From the NCBI RefSeq assembly GCF_000368265.1, contig NZ_KB851219.1, forward strand, positions 872,914-936,913: a stretch of 64,000 bases of DNA, in the 5' to 3' direction. This stretch comes from Acinetobacter brisouisimilis. Its GTDB lineage: Bacteria > Pseudomonadota > Gammaproteobacteria > Pseudomonadales > Moraxellaceae. The translations under genes and the position numbers were made by a program. Of this stretch, positions 46,699 to 56,860 are shown in pieces (position 1 is the stretch's first letter; each line of letters opens with the position of its first letter). The notes under the pieces were generated by a model. That model searched no databases and was not told where the DNA came from. It worked only from the letters and a program-made list of their open reading frames with translations.

Positions 46699-47985
46699 AT
46701 GAAAATGAAAGAATTAAAACGGTATGGCCTGTTTCTGGCCACATCTATTATTCATATTTCTGCTTTTGCAGGCAATCTCTCCAATTTCCAAGAACCGAAT
46801 ACTTCTCAACTGGTTAAAAGCATTCAGCAGCACAAACTCAATGTAGTTCAGTTCGGTGATTCACACACTGCCGCGGACTATATGAGTAATGCTTTAAGAA
46901 CCACATTACAAAATACGTTGGGTAATGGTGGAATGGGATGGGGAATGCCCATGTATTTTTCGGGCCAGCGCCTGACACGTTTCGGTTACGACAATAACAA
47001 TTGGCAACCTATTTCTATTCGTACTCAGGTAAATGAAAACTATACATTAGGTGGCTTGATTGCCCGTCCCGTTGCAGACGGCGCCACACTCACCATTAAA
47101 GCCAAGCAGTCAGAACAACTGCAAAAGATTACGGTCAGTATTCGTCAGGGTGCTGAGGATAGTGACCTTCAGGTCACAGACAACCGTGGTCAGCATTTTC
47201 GTTTAAGTGCACCAATAAAAAATAACACATGGCAATTGCAAACTTTTGAAGCCTATTTACCTTTTACTATTACAGCACCACACAACCCTCAATCTGCGTT
47301 AGGTGGCTGGTGGGCAAAAAATGCAACGGGTTCTGGCGCTGTAGTATCCGCTCTAGGGGTTAACGGTGCACAATTGCAGTCTTGGAATAACTGGAGTAAT
47401 AACTGGAAGCAACAGCTTGGGCAACTCAAATTTGACTTGATTATTTTGGCCTATGGAACCAATGAGGCCTATACTTATCATGATCTTGAGCAACAAAAAC
47501 AGCTTTTACTCAGCCGAATTCATGATATTCGTGAAGCTTCGCCGCATAGCGCAATTCTGATCGTTTCTGCACCTGAGAGTCTAAAAGACAAATCGGGTGA
47601 GTGTGGCGTACGTCCAGCGCAACTGAGTGCATTTCAAAATATGCAGCGCCAAGTCGCCAATCAGGCACATACTTTATTTTGGGATTGGCAAGAAGCGATG
47701 GGTGGGCATTGCAGCATGAAAAACTGGATAGCACGTGGTGATGCTGCCCGAGATGGTGTGCATTTTTCTGCGTCTGGATATACCAAGTTTGGTGACATGC
47801 TTGCCAATGATATTTTGGCACTGGCAGGAAAATCGGGTAATGGAGGAGTATTGGTTTCTAGTCATGTAGAAAAACATCCTTCAAGTCGATCAGCCGTATT
47901 TTCTGTCAATACTCAAGATCGTGCGATGGCACATGCGAGCATTTGTAATGTAGATGAAACGAATGACTGTAAAATCATTCATTAA
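46699..47985 (+). CDS. secreted SGNH/GDSL hydrolase (second of pair)
   Basis: 428 residues with a signal peptide (about residues 1-24). Catalytic blocks: VVQFGDSHTAADYMSNALR (Ser), AYGTNEAYTYHD (Asn) and DGVHFSASGYTKFGDM (Asp-His). A middle beta-rich insertion (about 110-230) may bind carbohydrate. It begins 11 bases after the first SGNH gene, so MBOAT-SGNH-SGNH is one operon. The second member may be a deacetylase or a second acetyltransferase; sequence alone does not decide. A terminator follows. Confidence 0.8.
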   Translation: MKMKELKRYGLFLATSIIHISAFAGNLSNFQEPNTSQLVKSIQQHKLNVVQFGDSHTAADYMSNALRTTLQNTLGNGGMGWGMPMYFSGQRLTRFGYDNNNWQPISIRTQVNENYTLGGLIARPVADGATLTIKAKQSEQLQKITVSIRQGAEDSDLQVTDNRGQHFRLSAPIKNNTWQLQTFEAYLPFTITAPHNPQSALGGWWAKNATGSGAVVSALGVNGAQLQSWNNWSNNWKQQLGQLKFDLIILAYGTNEAYTYHDLEQQKQLLLSRIHDIREASPHSAILIVSAPESLKDKSGECGVRPAQLSAFQNMQRQVANQAHTLFWDWQEAMGGHCSMKNWIARGDAARDGVHFSASGYTKFGDMLANDILALAGKSGNGGVLVSSHVEKHPSSRSAVFSVNTQDRAMAHASICNVDETNDCKIIH

Positions 47986-48024
47986 TAAAAAAATAACCCA
48001 CAAATTTTGTGGGTTATTTTTTTT
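47986..48024. terminator. bidirectional terminator
   Basis: AAAAAATAACCCACAAA pairs with TTTGTGGGTTATTTTTT between two convergent genes (SGNH and uspA). Confidence 0.9.
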
Positions 48025-48034
48025 CGAATCGGGA

Positions 48035-48478
48035 TTACTTGTGTACAACAAGTACAGGAACAGTACTTTCAGAAAGAATCGCTTGAGTAACGCTACCCAA
48101 GAAGAGTTTTTTGATTCCTTTACGACCGTGTGAACCAATAACGATCAGGTCAGCGCCTAATTCTTTGGTTGCTGCAACAATCTCTTTATGAATGGTTTGA
48201 CCTTCAAGAATTTGAGTTTCAGCAGTCACGCCTTCTTGAGCAAACAAAGCTTTTGCCTGTTCAAGAATTTCCTGAATTTCTTCTTTTGCTTTAGCCACAT
48301 AATCATTAATAAATTGATCAGTGTTTACAAACTCAACAGCGACAAAAGGATCAACCGCTAAAACACAAACTGCAGTCACTTTGCTGCTAAATGCTTTTGC
48401 AATTGATGAAGCTTGTTTTACTGCTGCTAATGATGTTTCTGAACCGTCAACTGGAACTAGAATATGTTTATAAGACAT
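48035..48478 (-). CDS. universal stress protein, UspA family
   Basis: 147 residues. The ATP-binding pattern G-x2-G-x9-G-(S/T) is seen in GSHGRKGIKKLFLGSVTQ, and the N-terminus ILVPVDGSETS is standard. These small cytosolic proteins accumulate under starvation and other stress. Convergent with the SGNH operon; single gene. Confidence 0.9.
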   Translation of the reverse strand: MSYKHILVPVDGSETSLAAVKQASSIAKAFSSKVTAVCVLAVDPFVAVEFVNTDQFINDYVAKAKEEIQEILEQAKALFAQEGVTAETQILEGQTIHKEIVAATKELGADLIVIGSHGRKGIKKLFLGSVTQAILSESTVPVLVVHK

Positions 48479-48793
48479 CTGAATTACTCCTAAGCTGTCC
48501 TTAGATACCGGATACTTTTTAAATTTTCATCGTTGTTAAATGTAAGTGTCTCATCTATAAGAATTTCTAGTAGTATTTAATCTATAAGTATTGTACAAAC
48601 TAGAATTTTTTAATCCAAGAGCACGTGGCTTAAGGCTAACACATTTTATAAGCTTGAAAAAAGAGGGAATATTTTATTTTGATGAATAAAATTTATGCTA
48701 AAACTTGGCAATATCGAGGAAATAAACTCGCATTTCATCGTTCTTTCACAAACGTATGCGCATAATATCCATCATTTTTTAGAGTGGGCTATC

Positions 48794-49024
48794 ATGGATA
48801 ATCAATCGGACCTCCAAAATTTAAATAATTTAATTGAGGAATTTGCAGTTAAAAATAAAAAACCTGAGAAAATCTTAATTGGTTATAAAGTTTATGCAGA
48901 GTTGATGAATGATCGTCAGTTTATGCAAGAGGTTGTTGGATCAGCAATGAATCCAAATAAACGTAAGTATAAAAATATCAAAATTAAAGTAACTCAAGAT
49001 GGTCGACAACTTGAGATTGTTTAA
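48794..49024 (+). CDS. small hypothetical protein
   Basis: 76 residues from the ATG at 48794, preceded by a GAGTGGG element. A longer frame starts at 48695 (109 residues) but has a poor ribosome binding site. The sequence (DLQNLNNLIEEFAVKNKKPEKILIG) is charged with no membrane segment or motif I recognise. Function unknown; reality moderately supported. Confidence 0.45.
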   Translation: MDNQSDLQNLNNLIEEFAVKNKKPEKILIGYKVYAELMNDRQFMQEVVGSAMNPNKRKYKNIKIKVTQDGRQLEIV

Positions 49025-49197
49025 ATTCTAAATTGTTAGAAGTTGATAGGAGTGTGGGATGGAAATGTCAGTTGATATACCACGACCATTCTCCTACAGG
49101 CCAAAAGCCTAATTAAAAATAAACGATGTATTTGAAAGCTGATACAATTTTATCGGCTCGCTCTATCCGTTGAGTTACACAATATACCAGCCAGTGG

Positions 49198-49710
49198 TTA
49201 TTTTTTGGGGTTAAGCAGAATATTAGGAATTTTACCCAAGAAAATATCACGGGCAATATCACCTTGTTGTTCGATATTATAATTTGTGAATGCTTTATGC
49301 TTTTTTAGCGTGTAAGCATATGGGTTATAGCGTTTCAAGCTTAGATAATAAGCCGTTTGTAAAATAGCACCTTTCACCAATACTGAGTTGCCTTGTTGAA
49401 ATTGCAAGACATGTGTCAATTCATGAATGAAAACTGCCTGATAAATCTGTGACTCTTGTGCATAGTCCAATGAATAATTTTCAGGGTTCACAAAGATTGC
49501 ACCGATAGGCGCCATGAACATGCCAATCGGCTGCCATGGTAAAAACGGCGTGTTCCAGATACGAACCTGCTGATAATCAATCAGATTGCCAAAAACTGTA
49601 GATGCAAGGGTAATTTCATTGTTTGTGAGCGGTCGAACATGCAGCGACCAGATTTTAAAATAATCCAGACAGCACAATAAAATTCTGTTTTGAAATACAT
49701 CTTTAATCAT
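49198..49710 (-). CDS. small HExxH metalloprotease-like protein
   Basis: 170 residues with a zinc-metalloprotease motif FIHELTHVLQFQQGNS (HELTH, about residue 96), a downstream glutamate region, and a C-terminal helix. There is no signal peptide. It resembles the short Acinetobacter proteins sometimes annotated as Vgr-related. The role is unknown, and no type VI secretion genes are nearby. Confidence 0.65.
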   Translation of the reverse strand: MIKDVFQNRILLCCLDYFKIWSLHVRPLTNNEITLASTVFGNLIDYQQVRIWNTPFLPWQPIGMFMAPIGAIFVNPENYSLDYAQESQIYQAVFIHELTHVLQFQQGNSVLVKGAILQTAYYLSLKRYNPYAYTLKKHKAFTNYNIEQQGDIARDIFLGKIPNILLNPKK

Positions 49711-49862
49711 AAGAAATATTAATCTAGGCGCATTGCTTCAATAAATAGACGAAAAAGCGGTAATTCGGCATTCCGACTTGGGTAATAAATACATAGAGTA
49801 TCCGCTATAACGCATAAGCATGGTTTTTTGATGAAATAATAGAATATCCCATTTTCCTGATT

Positions 49863-50777
49863 TTACTGTTGAGATGAAAATGTACTCAGCGATAATTTTT
49901 TAATATCTTCCGACGGCGGTACGCCAAAGAAACGTTTATATTCTCGGGAAAATTGCGACAAACTTTCATAGCCGACCTGCAAACTGGCGGCAGAAATATC
50001 ACGATTTTCAGTCATGAGTAGGCGCCGCGCTTCGGTTAAACGCAGGCTTTTTTGATACTGAAGCGGGCTCATACTGGTAATGTCCCGAAAATGCTGATGA
50101 AAACTCGATACGCTCATCCCCATACGCTTGGCAAGCTCTTCTACACAGAGAGGTTGGGTAAACTGGTGTTTAATCCAATCAATCGCGCGAATAATTCGAT
50201 GCCCCGTAGTCCCCATGGTAACAATCTGCTTGAGGCGTTCGCCCTGTGGGCTGATCAGTAGTCGGTAAAAGATCTCTTTAATAATTAACGGTGCGAGTAC
50301 GGGAATATCTTGCGGGGTATTCAGCAAGTTGATCAGTCGAATAAAAGCACTGACCATATCGGGCGTGAGTGTCCCGACAGCTACACCTTTACGATCTTTA
50401 TGTGCTGGCTTAAAAGAAATCTGTGCTTCGAGCATGATTTGCGCCAGTAAATGCGGATCAAGTTTCAGTAACATACTGAGGTAAGGACGCTCTGGAGATG
50501 CTTCGGTAATTTGTGCAATCACAGGAAAATCCACCGCGGTAAACAGAAAATGACTGGCGTCATAGGTATACATTTCCTGACCCAGCATCACCTGTTTTTG
50601 CCCTTGTGCAATCAAGCATAGGCTGGCATCCATTACGTAACTGGTTGGTTCGGTGGGCTGTTCCCAGCGACTTAAACTCAAACCTGTGATTGGCGTTTGC
50701 ACATGGTGCTGACCTTGAGTCCACTGCGCGATGCTACGCCCCAAAATTTCATTGAGCCCTATTTCCAAGTTTGACAT
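49863..50777 (-). CDS. AraC family transcriptional regulator
   Basis: 304 residues. The N-terminal AraC_N sensory cupin domain (SLCLIAQGQKQVMLGQEMYTYDASHFLF) is followed by two C-terminal helix-turn-helix motifs (CVEELAKRMGMSVSSFHQHFRD and AASLQVGYESLSQFSREYKRFFGVPP). It is divergent to a cupin and a zinc alcohol dehydrogenase gene. This layout mirrors E. coli YqhC, the aldehyde-responsive activator of yqhD. Confidence 0.88.
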   Translation of the reverse strand: MSNLEIGLNEILGRSIAQWTQGQHHVQTPITGLSLSRWEQPTEPTSYVMDASLCLIAQGQKQVMLGQEMYTYDASHFLFTAVDFPVIAQITEASPERPYLSMLLKLDPHLLAQIMLEAQISFKPAHKDRKGVAVGTLTPDMVSAFIRLINLLNTPQDIPVLAPLIIKEIFYRLLISPQGERLKQIVTMGTTGHRIIRAIDWIKHQFTQPLCVEELAKRMGMSVSSFHQHFRDITSMSPLQYQKSLRLTEARRLLMTENRDISAASLQVGYESLSQFSREYKRFFGVPPSEDIKKLSLSTFSSQQ

Positions 50778-50970
50778 TGCCCGACCTTTTACTTACCGCT
50801 GTAACTCTGCTCAACATAGCGGTAATTGGAAAAGAAACCTAGAGCCTGCATTATTTTTTTGGAGAATTAGGCAAATCTGCAAGAGGAATGGAACAACGGT
50901 TTCGAGCTGAAATTTCTATACTGGCTTTACGGTTCTGATCACAGACCGCTTTGAAAAAGAGGTGAAGCTC

Positions 50971-51375
50971 ATGCAAGTGCTTAAAAATGCCGAGCATCAG
51001 TCTCAGCAAGGTTCGCCAGACTGGTTTAGTGGCACAGTCCATATTGATAGCTTATTTGCACAGCAAGAACCTGCTTATGTCAGTGGTGGGCGGGTAACCT
51101 TTCAACCCCAAGCCCATACTACTTGGCATACCCATCCACTGGGTCAGATTCTACTGGTCACCGCAGGTCTGGGTTATGTACAGAAGTGGGGTGAACCACG
51201 CCAGATGATTCAATCTGGCGATATTGTGGTGATTGCACCCAATGAAAAACACTGGCACGGTGCATCGGAACAGCAGTTTATGACCCATGAAGCACAACAG
51301 GGTCAGGTCGTGACTTGGTTAGAACACGTTGTAGATGAACAATATTTAGCTTCTGGAGAACACAATGAGCATTAA
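50971..51375 (+). CDS. cupin-domain protein
   Basis: 134 residues from the ATG at 50971, with GAGG 8 bases upstream; the frame extends to a GTG at 50962. A cupin with metal-binding His-rich segments WHTHPLGQILLV and HWHGA, which fit the two cupin motifs. It belongs to the cupin_2 class often called carboxymuconolactone decarboxylase-like. Its stop overlaps the dehydrogenase start by 11 bases, so the two form an operon. Confidence 0.82.
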   Translation: MQVLKNAEHQSQQGSPDWFSGTVHIDSLFAQQEPAYVSGGRVTFQPQAHTTWHTHPLGQILLVTAGLGYVQKWGEPRQMIQSGDIVVIAPNEKHWHGASEQQFMTHEAQQGQVVTWLEHVVDEQYLASGEHNEH

Positions 51376-52426
51376 AGTCTTAGGTTATGCAGCCCAATCA
51401 GAAACCAGTCCCTTAGCACCATTTACCTTTGAACGCCGCGATCCGCGTGAAGATGATGTCACCATTCAGATCAAGTATTGCGGTGTGTGCCATTCTGACT
51501 TACATCAGGCACGCAATGACTGGGGTTTTAGCCGTTATCCAATTGTTCCTGGACATGAAATTGTTGGGCGTGTGACTGCAACAGGTGCGAAAGCCCACAA
51601 ATTTAAAGTCGGTGATTTGGTTGGGATTGGTTGCTTGGTGGATTCTTGTCGCCATTGTTCAGCATGTGACAACGGTTTGGAACAGTACTGTGAAAATGGA
51701 CATGTCCAAACTTATGCAAGTGAAGACTTGCATGATCACCGCCCAACCTATGGCGGTTATTCACAAACCATTATCTGCTCCGAAGATTTTGTACTGAAAG
51801 TCCCTGAAAACCTCGACACCAAAGCCGTTGCACCATTGTTGTGTGCAGGGATTACCACATGGTCACCATTACGCCACTGGAATGTTGGTCAGGGTAGTAA
51901 AGTCGCGGTGGTCGGTTTAGGTGGTTTGGGACATATGGCGATTAAGTTGGCTCATGCACTCGGTGCAGAAGTGACCTTATTTACCCGTTCAGCCAGTAAA
52001 GAGCAAGATGCTAAACAGCTAGGCGCAGATCATGTGGTTCTATCAACCGATGCTGAGCAAATGCAAGCCGCAGTCAATCAGTTTGACCTGATTATTGATA
52101 CTGTGCCGTATGAGCATGACTTGAATCCGTATATTCCAACACTTGCACTGAATGGAACACTGGTTCTCGTAGGTTATTTGGGTGAGATCAAACCGCATAC
52201 GGTTCCAATGATTATGGGACGACGTTCGGTTGCAGGTTCAGTGATTGGTGGAATTAAGGAAACACAGGAACTTCTGGACTTCTGTGGTGAGCACAACATT
52301 ACCGCTGATGTGGAAATGATCGAAATGCAAACCATCAATGATGCTTTTGAACGTATGCTGAAAAGTGACGTGAAATATCGTTTCGTGATTGATATGCAAT
52401 CTTTCCATCAAACGAACTCACTTTAA
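51365..52426 (+). CDS. zinc-dependent alcohol dehydrogenase (aldehyde reductase type)
   Basis: 353 residues of the cinnamyl/medium-chain zinc alcohol dehydrogenase type. The catalytic zinc ligands are in CGVCHSDLH and PGHEIVGRV; the structural zinc cysteines are in CLVDSCRHCSACDNGLEQYC. The NAD(P) fold has VVGLGGLGHMAIKLA. Probably NADPH-dependent reduction of aldehydes, in view of the AraC regulator next door (YqhC-like). The substrate is unknown. Confidence 0.87.
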   Translation: MSIKVLGYAAQSETSPLAPFTFERRDPREDDVTIQIKYCGVCHSDLHQARNDWGFSRYPIVPGHEIVGRVTATGAKAHKFKVGDLVGIGCLVDSCRHCSACDNGLEQYCENGHVQTYASEDLHDHRPTYGGYSQTIICSEDFVLKVPENLDTKAVAPLLCAGITTWSPLRHWNVGQGSKVAVVGLGGLGHMAIKLAHALGAEVTLFTRSASKEQDAKQLGADHVVLSTDAEQMQAAVNQFDLIIDTVPYEHDLNPYIPTLALNGTLVLVGYLGEIKPHTVPMIMGRRSVAGSVIGGIKETQELLDFCGEHNITADVEMIEMQTINDAFERMLKSDVKYRFVIDMQSFHQTNSL

Positions 52427-52448
52427 GATCATATTTTTTTAAATGAAT

Positions 52449-52478
52449 TTGCTCAGTGTTTATTTTGCCACTGAGCAG
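52449..52478. terminator. first hairpin after the alcohol dehydrogenase gene
   Basis: GCTCAGTG pairs with CACTGAGC around an 11-base loop. No T-run follows, so the hairpin at 52485-52525 is the more likely terminator. Confidence 0.4.
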
Positions 52479-52484
52479 TATCGA

Positions 52485-52525
52485 AAAAAATAGCGAGTCT
52501 GTATAGATCAGGCCCGCTATTTTTT
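52485..52525. terminator. bidirectional terminator
   Basis: AAAAAATAGCG pairs with CGCTATTTTT, with T-run on both strands. It serves the dehydrogenase (+) and MFS (-) genes. Confidence 0.8.
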
Positions 52526-52583
52526 ATGCTGAAACTATTCAACCTCAACACTACTCATCTCGTCATCACTCAAGATATTGAAC

Positions 52584-53801
52584 TTAAAATGACGTTAACT
52601 TCTTTTGGGCAGATTTAAAGTTTGAGAGTGATGCAACAGCAACAGCAGAGATGACTACCGTAGGCAAGCTTGCGATTAAGATACCTGTTGTTCCTAATCC
52701 TAATGCCAAGATTTTCCCTGTTAATAGTGGGCCTGTCATGGCACCTAAGCGTCCTAGAGAAATTGCACTTCCGACACCAGTGACTTTTCCCATACCTGAA
52801 TAGAAAATAGGGGAAATGCCGTAAAGAATGGATTGACCACCTGTAGAGAAAATTCCTCCCATAATGCCAGCAACAATTAACACAGGAATAGATGTTGTTG
52901 TGAACAGTAGACTCAACGCAATAAATAAACCACTGTAGATAATCGTCGTTAATTGCCAAAGTTTTAGGCGATCCAGTAAAAAACCAAATGCTAAAGTTCC
53001 CACAATTGCGCCGATCTGAAATACCAGCATGACCAAAAAGGCTTGTTGTTTTTGTAAACCTTGTTCCATCAACAAGTTAGGTAACCAACTAATTAAAATG
53101 TAATTGATCATTAAAGTGAAGAAAAAGCTGACCCAAAGCGGAAGGGTATGTCTGTATTGCTTGTTTTTAAACAAAACATTCATCGTGCTTGGCATAGCTG
53201 GAACAGATTGTACTTCTGTGACGGCTTTAAGCTTATCTTTTAAAATAAAAGAGATGAAAGGAATCAAAAATAATGGCGTGATTCCCCCAATCAAAAACAA
53301 GGTTTGCCATTTAATCTCTGGTAAAAAGATCGCAAGAACTGCAACAAAACTTGCACCGACGGGTAAACCGCAATACATCAGGCTATTTAACTTACCCCGA
53401 TTTTTTTCAGTTGCTTCATCACCGACACCTGAAATCATGGCAGGCATTGCAGCCCCTAAACCTAATCCTGTAAAAAATCGTGCGATATATAAAACTTCAA
53501 CGCTTGGTGCAAATGCCGTGATCACCATAAAAATGCCAAAAATTGCGATAGAAAGCATCAGAACTTTCTTTTGCCCTAAATAATCAGCAAGTCTCCCACC
53601 AAAGAATGCGCCAAATAACATACCAGATACGCCTAAGCTAAATACGTATCCCATTTCTACTTTGCTTAAGCCAAAAGTTGCGGCAATTCCCTTCGCTGCG
53701 ATACCCGGTGCCTGCAGGTCATAGCCTTCAAAAAATGCGACCAAAAAACACAAAAAAATCGTTAAAATTTTTTGCACTTTCCCTGTTTGTATTTGTGCCA
53801 T
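52584..53801 (-). CDS. MFS transporter, aromatic acid:H+ symporter type
   Basis: 405 residues, twelve predicted membrane helices. The helix 1 aspartate is in FFEGYDLQAPGIAAKGI and the loop 2-3 signature is GGRLADYLGQKKVL, both typical of the aromatic acid symporters (MhpT, PcaK). The position next to mhp genes makes it the likely importer of 3-(3-hydroxyphenyl)propionate or a related acid; this is inferred. A LysR gene is divergent. Confidence 0.82.
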   Translation of the reverse strand: MAQIQTGKVQKILTIFLCFLVAFFEGYDLQAPGIAAKGIAATFGLSKVEMGYVFSLGVSGMLFGAFFGGRLADYLGQKKVLMLSIAIFGIFMVITAFAPSVEVLYIARFFTGLGLGAAMPAMISGVGDEATEKNRGKLNSLMYCGLPVGASFVAVLAIFLPEIKWQTLFLIGGITPLFLIPFISFILKDKLKAVTEVQSVPAMPSTMNVLFKNKQYRHTLPLWVSFFFTLMINYILISWLPNLLMEQGLQKQQAFLVMLVFQIGAIVGTLAFGFLLDRLKLWQLTTIIYSGLFIALSLLFTTTSIPVLIVAGIMGGIFSTGGQSILYGISPIFYSGMGKVTGVGSAISLGRLGAMTGPLLTGKILALGLGTTGILIASLPTVVISAVAVASLSNFKSAQKKLTSF

Positions 53802-54254
53802 GATTGATCTCCATCAATAATATACAAATCGTTTTCCACTTACGATTCGGATTGTTATTCTCTATTTAATTATCATTTATAAATATCAAGACAATAGTCG
53901 GACATAATCACGATAAAATAATAAATCAAACTTATTTTAGGGGTATAAATTAAATATTATTAATAAAAATTTTTAAAATGTGTATTTATTTCAATAGTTT
54001 GAATATAAGTAGTTATTTTTTATGAAACGATAGTAAAAATAGATCATTGTAAATCAATAAATCTAAAAGAATCATATAATATGACCTGATTATTGGTTGA
54101 GTTTATTAAGCTTTTTTCTTTATTTCTCGCTATAAGAGAAAATAAAGAGGAGGAAATAATATCAATCCATATAAGGCATAAAAATGTAATTTTTTTGCAA
54201 GTATGAATTTTTGATAGGTATGATTAAAGGCGTCTAGGGAAGATCAAGTAAGTT
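53802..54254. other. divergent intergenic region MFS/lysR
   Basis: About 450 AT-rich bases between divergent MFS and LysR genes. It holds AATAGTCG (53893-53900), also seen in the mhpA/mhpD gap. No coding frame seen. Confidence 0.5.
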
Positions 54255-55148
54255 ATGGAATTACGTCATTTACGGTATTTTGTTGCTGTTGCGGAAGAAT
54301 TAAATTTTACGAAAGCAGCACAAAAAATGTGTACAGTACAGCCTTCACTCAGTCAGCAAATCAGGGATTTGGAAGAAGAAGTAGGGGTACAGCTTCTCTT
54401 GCGCTCTAATCGTAAGGTAGAGCTTACAGAAGAAGGGAGAGCATTTTTAAAAGAGGCTCTACTTTGCTTGAAGCATGCTGAAAAAGCGATAGAAGATGCC
54501 CGTCAGGTCGCAAAATTAAATCACGATTATTTAAATATCGGTTTTGTGCCTGTTGCCGAGATGAAAGTATTTCCCTATATTATGCCAAATATTCGTGCCC
54601 ATTTCCCAAAGTTACATATTAATTTTCAAAGTCTTACAGATGCACATCAATTTCAGGCACTCAAAAAAGGCGAGATTGATATTGCTTTTACCCGCTATAC
54701 TGATGATAGTCAGGAATTTGAATCATTTCATGTTTTTCAAGAGCCATTAGCCTTGATTGTACCTAAGGATTCACCTGCTGCGCAGTTAAAGCAAATCAGT
54801 ATTAAAAGTTTTAACCAGCAGGATTTTATTGTCAGTGAAGAAGTTGCTTCACCACAGTTACACAAAATTATTAAGGATTTTTTTAAGCAAGAAAAAATTA
54901 CACCCAATATTGTTCAGTATTCGAATAATATTTTATTGAATGTAAATTTAGTGGGGATGGGAGTTGGCTGGAGTCTAGTGCCCTTATATGTCACGCCATT
55001 ACTTGGTGACAAAGTGGTCGTGAAAAGTACAGTTGAGTCTTTACCGATGATTGATTTGTATGTGAGTTACCGAAAAAACCAAAAAAATGAAACGATTGAG
55101 TTGATCTTAAAAATATTAAAAGAACACTTTCATATTAATCTTATATAG
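54255..55148 (+). CDS. LysR family regulator of the mhp cluster
   Basis: 297 residues. N-terminal winged helix (LRHLRYFVAVAEELNFTKAAQKMCTVQPSLSQQIRDLEEEVGVQLL) and a C-terminal effector domain. It is divergent from the MFS gene and convergent with mhpA. In E. coli the mhp genes are controlled by MhpR of the IclR family; here a LysR protein takes that position. The effector is probably a pathway compound, by analogy with BenM/CatM. Confidence 0.87.
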   Translation: MELRHLRYFVAVAEELNFTKAAQKMCTVQPSLSQQIRDLEEEVGVQLLLRSNRKVELTEEGRAFLKEALLCLKHAEKAIEDARQVAKLNHDYLNIGFVPVAEMKVFPYIMPNIRAHFPKLHINFQSLTDAHQFQALKKGEIDIAFTRYTDDSQEFESFHVFQEPLALIVPKDSPAAQLKQISIKSFNQQDFIVSEEVASPQLHKIIKDFFKQEKITPNIVQYSNNILLNVNLVGMGVGWSLVPLYVTPLLGDKVVVKSTVESLPMIDLYVSYRKNQKNETIELILKILKEHFHINLI

Positions 55149-55183
55149 ATACACCGACTCTGGATAAGGGTCATCTATAAATA

Positions 55184-55212
55184 AAAAAGGTCGCCTTATG
55201 AGCGACCTTTTT
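55184..55212. terminator. bidirectional terminator between lysR and mhpA
   Basis: AAAAAGGTCGC pairs with GCGACCTTTTT around CTTATGA; convergent genes on both sides. Confidence 0.9.
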
Positions 55213-55225
55213 ATTAGATACAGAC

Positions 55226-56860
55226 TTATGAATGTAGTTTTGCAAATAAATCGTTGCTGATGCTATTGAGCGTTTGTGGAATCGCAAGTGCTGCAACAAA
55301 ACGGTCTGGACGCAGAATCACAATCGATTGCGAAGTTTTACCAAACCAGCTACGTATATCGATACCAGAATCACCAATAGTAATTACGCCATCAAGTTTT
55401 TTACGTTCAGGATTATCAATCTGGACGGCTGGCAGAACTTGGATAAATTTCACACCCAAAGATTTCCATTTTGCCATAGTTGCGTCATTCATTCCCCATT
55501 TAGGATCAACCCCCCATGCAATGATTGCAAAATCATTATCAATCACATCATCAAGTAGTACAGTTTCACCTGATTCGAGTTTAACTTGGGGTTGTATAAA
55601 CATTTTACCAACAGGCGAATGTTTATGACCGTCTGTTACCAATGCACCATCTTTATATTGTGGCATTGGTTTAAAACGCATTTCCAATAAATACTGCTTA
55701 ATTGGCTTAATATAATTGAGTGCATAAGCAATACTGTCTCGTACAAAGCCTTGCCATACTTTTGGTGGTGCAAGTACATGACCCGCCATTACAGACAGAT
55801 CAATCATGGCTTTAGCATGGTCTTTACGTTCAACTTGATACGAATCCAGTAAAGCAGGGCCTGATTTACCTTGAACAACCAAGGCAAGTTTCCACGCCAG
55901 ATTAAAGGCATCGCGCATACCACTATTGTATCCCTGACCTTGCCATACAGGCATAATATGCGCTGCATCACCTGCCAGTAAAATGCGGTCAACACGAAAT
56001 TTATCGGCGATACGTGCATTATGTGTATATACACGTTGACGAATAACTTCAACCTTCTCAGTGTTTGGAAGCACTTTGGAGAGGAGTTTGTTGATATTTT
56101 CAGGTTTACTCAATTCTTCCTGGGTTTCGCCAGGCATGACCATAAATTCAAAACGACGAATACCATGCGGTAGAGCGGCTGAAACATATGGTCGTACAGG
56201 GTCACAACACAGATAAATATGTGGTGTTGCAAGTGGATCATTTTCAATATCAATCACGATCCATTGATTTGGTGCTGTTTTTCCATCAAAACCAATGTTT
56301 AATGTACGTCGAACAACCGAGTTACCACCGTCACAAGCAACTAGATATTGTGCACGAACCACTTCAGATTTTTTATCTGCGGTTTCAATATTGAGTGTCA
56401 CGCCATTTGCATCTTGGCTAAATTTAGTCAAATCACGTGAGAAAAGAACCGTTGCAGTATCATACTGTTGTAAGTTTTCGAGTAGAACTTTATCCACCTG
56501 AGGTTGAATAAATGCATTTCTACGAGACCAGCCAAATTCACGGGTCATAGGCTGAATATCGGCAAAACAATGACCTTTAGGCGTTAAAAAGCGCATGGCA
56601 TGATTTGGAGTGGTATGCGGTAAAACTTTATCAATTAGCCCAAGCGACTGAATTGTACGTAAAGCTTCATCATCAATACCAATTGCGCGAGGGTAATCAA
56701 TCAAGCTATCCAGTTTTTCTACCACAACAACTGAAATGCCTTGTTTGCTTAAATAGTTCGCGATGGTCAAACCGACAGGGCCTGCACCTAAAATTGCCAC
56801 TTGGGCATTGTAATCAATTTGCTTCGTACTCACAGCGAAATCCATTCCATTGACATTCAT
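55226..56860 (-). CDS. mhpA: 3-(3-hydroxyphenyl)propionate hydroxylase MhpA
   Basis: 544 residues from the ATG at 56860 (longest frame begins at a TTG at 56875); E. coli MhpA has 554. A flavin monooxygenase that adds a second hydroxyl to 3-(3-hydroxyphenyl)propionate, giving 2,3-dihydroxyphenylpropionate. FAD motifs: [20 protein letters not shown] near residue 22, DGGNSVVRR near 180 and [21 protein letters not shown] near 293. It is transcribed away from the other mhp genes, unlike E. coli where it leads the operon. Confidence 0.92.
   Translation of the reverse strand: MNVNGMDFAVSTKQIDYNAQVAILGAGPVGLTIANYLSKQGISVVVVEKLDSLIDYPRAIGIDDEALRTIQSLGLIDKVLPHTTPNHAMRFLTPKGHCFADIQPMTREFGWSRRNAFIQPQVDKVLLENLQQYDTATVLFSRDLTKFSQDANGVTLNIETADKKSEVVRAQYLVACDGGNSVVRRTLNIGFDGKTAPNQWIVIDIENDPLATPHIYLCCDPVRPYVSAALPHGIRRFEFMVMPGETQEELSKPENINKLLSKVLPNTEKVEVIRQRVYTHNARIADKFRVDRILLAGDAAHIMPVWQGQGYNSGMRDAFNLAWKLALVVQGKSGPALLDSYQVERKDHAKAMIDLSVMAGHVLAPPKVWQGFVRDSIAYALNYIKPIKQYLLEMRFKPMPQYKDGALVTDGHKHSPVGKMFIQPQVKLESGETVLLDDVIDNDFAIIAWGVDPKWGMNDATMAKWKSLGVKFIQVLPAVQIDNPERKKLDGVITIGDSGIDIRSWFGKTSQSIVILRPDRFVAALAIPQTLNSISNDLFAKLHS

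Noticed and set aside
49133..49187. tRNA-like segment on the minus strand (D-arm-like AACTCAACGGATAGAGC and a TTCAAAT T-loop-like piece about 54 bases from its start)
   Set aside because: The acceptor, anticodon and T stems do not pair, so it is at most a decayed tRNA relic and may be chance.
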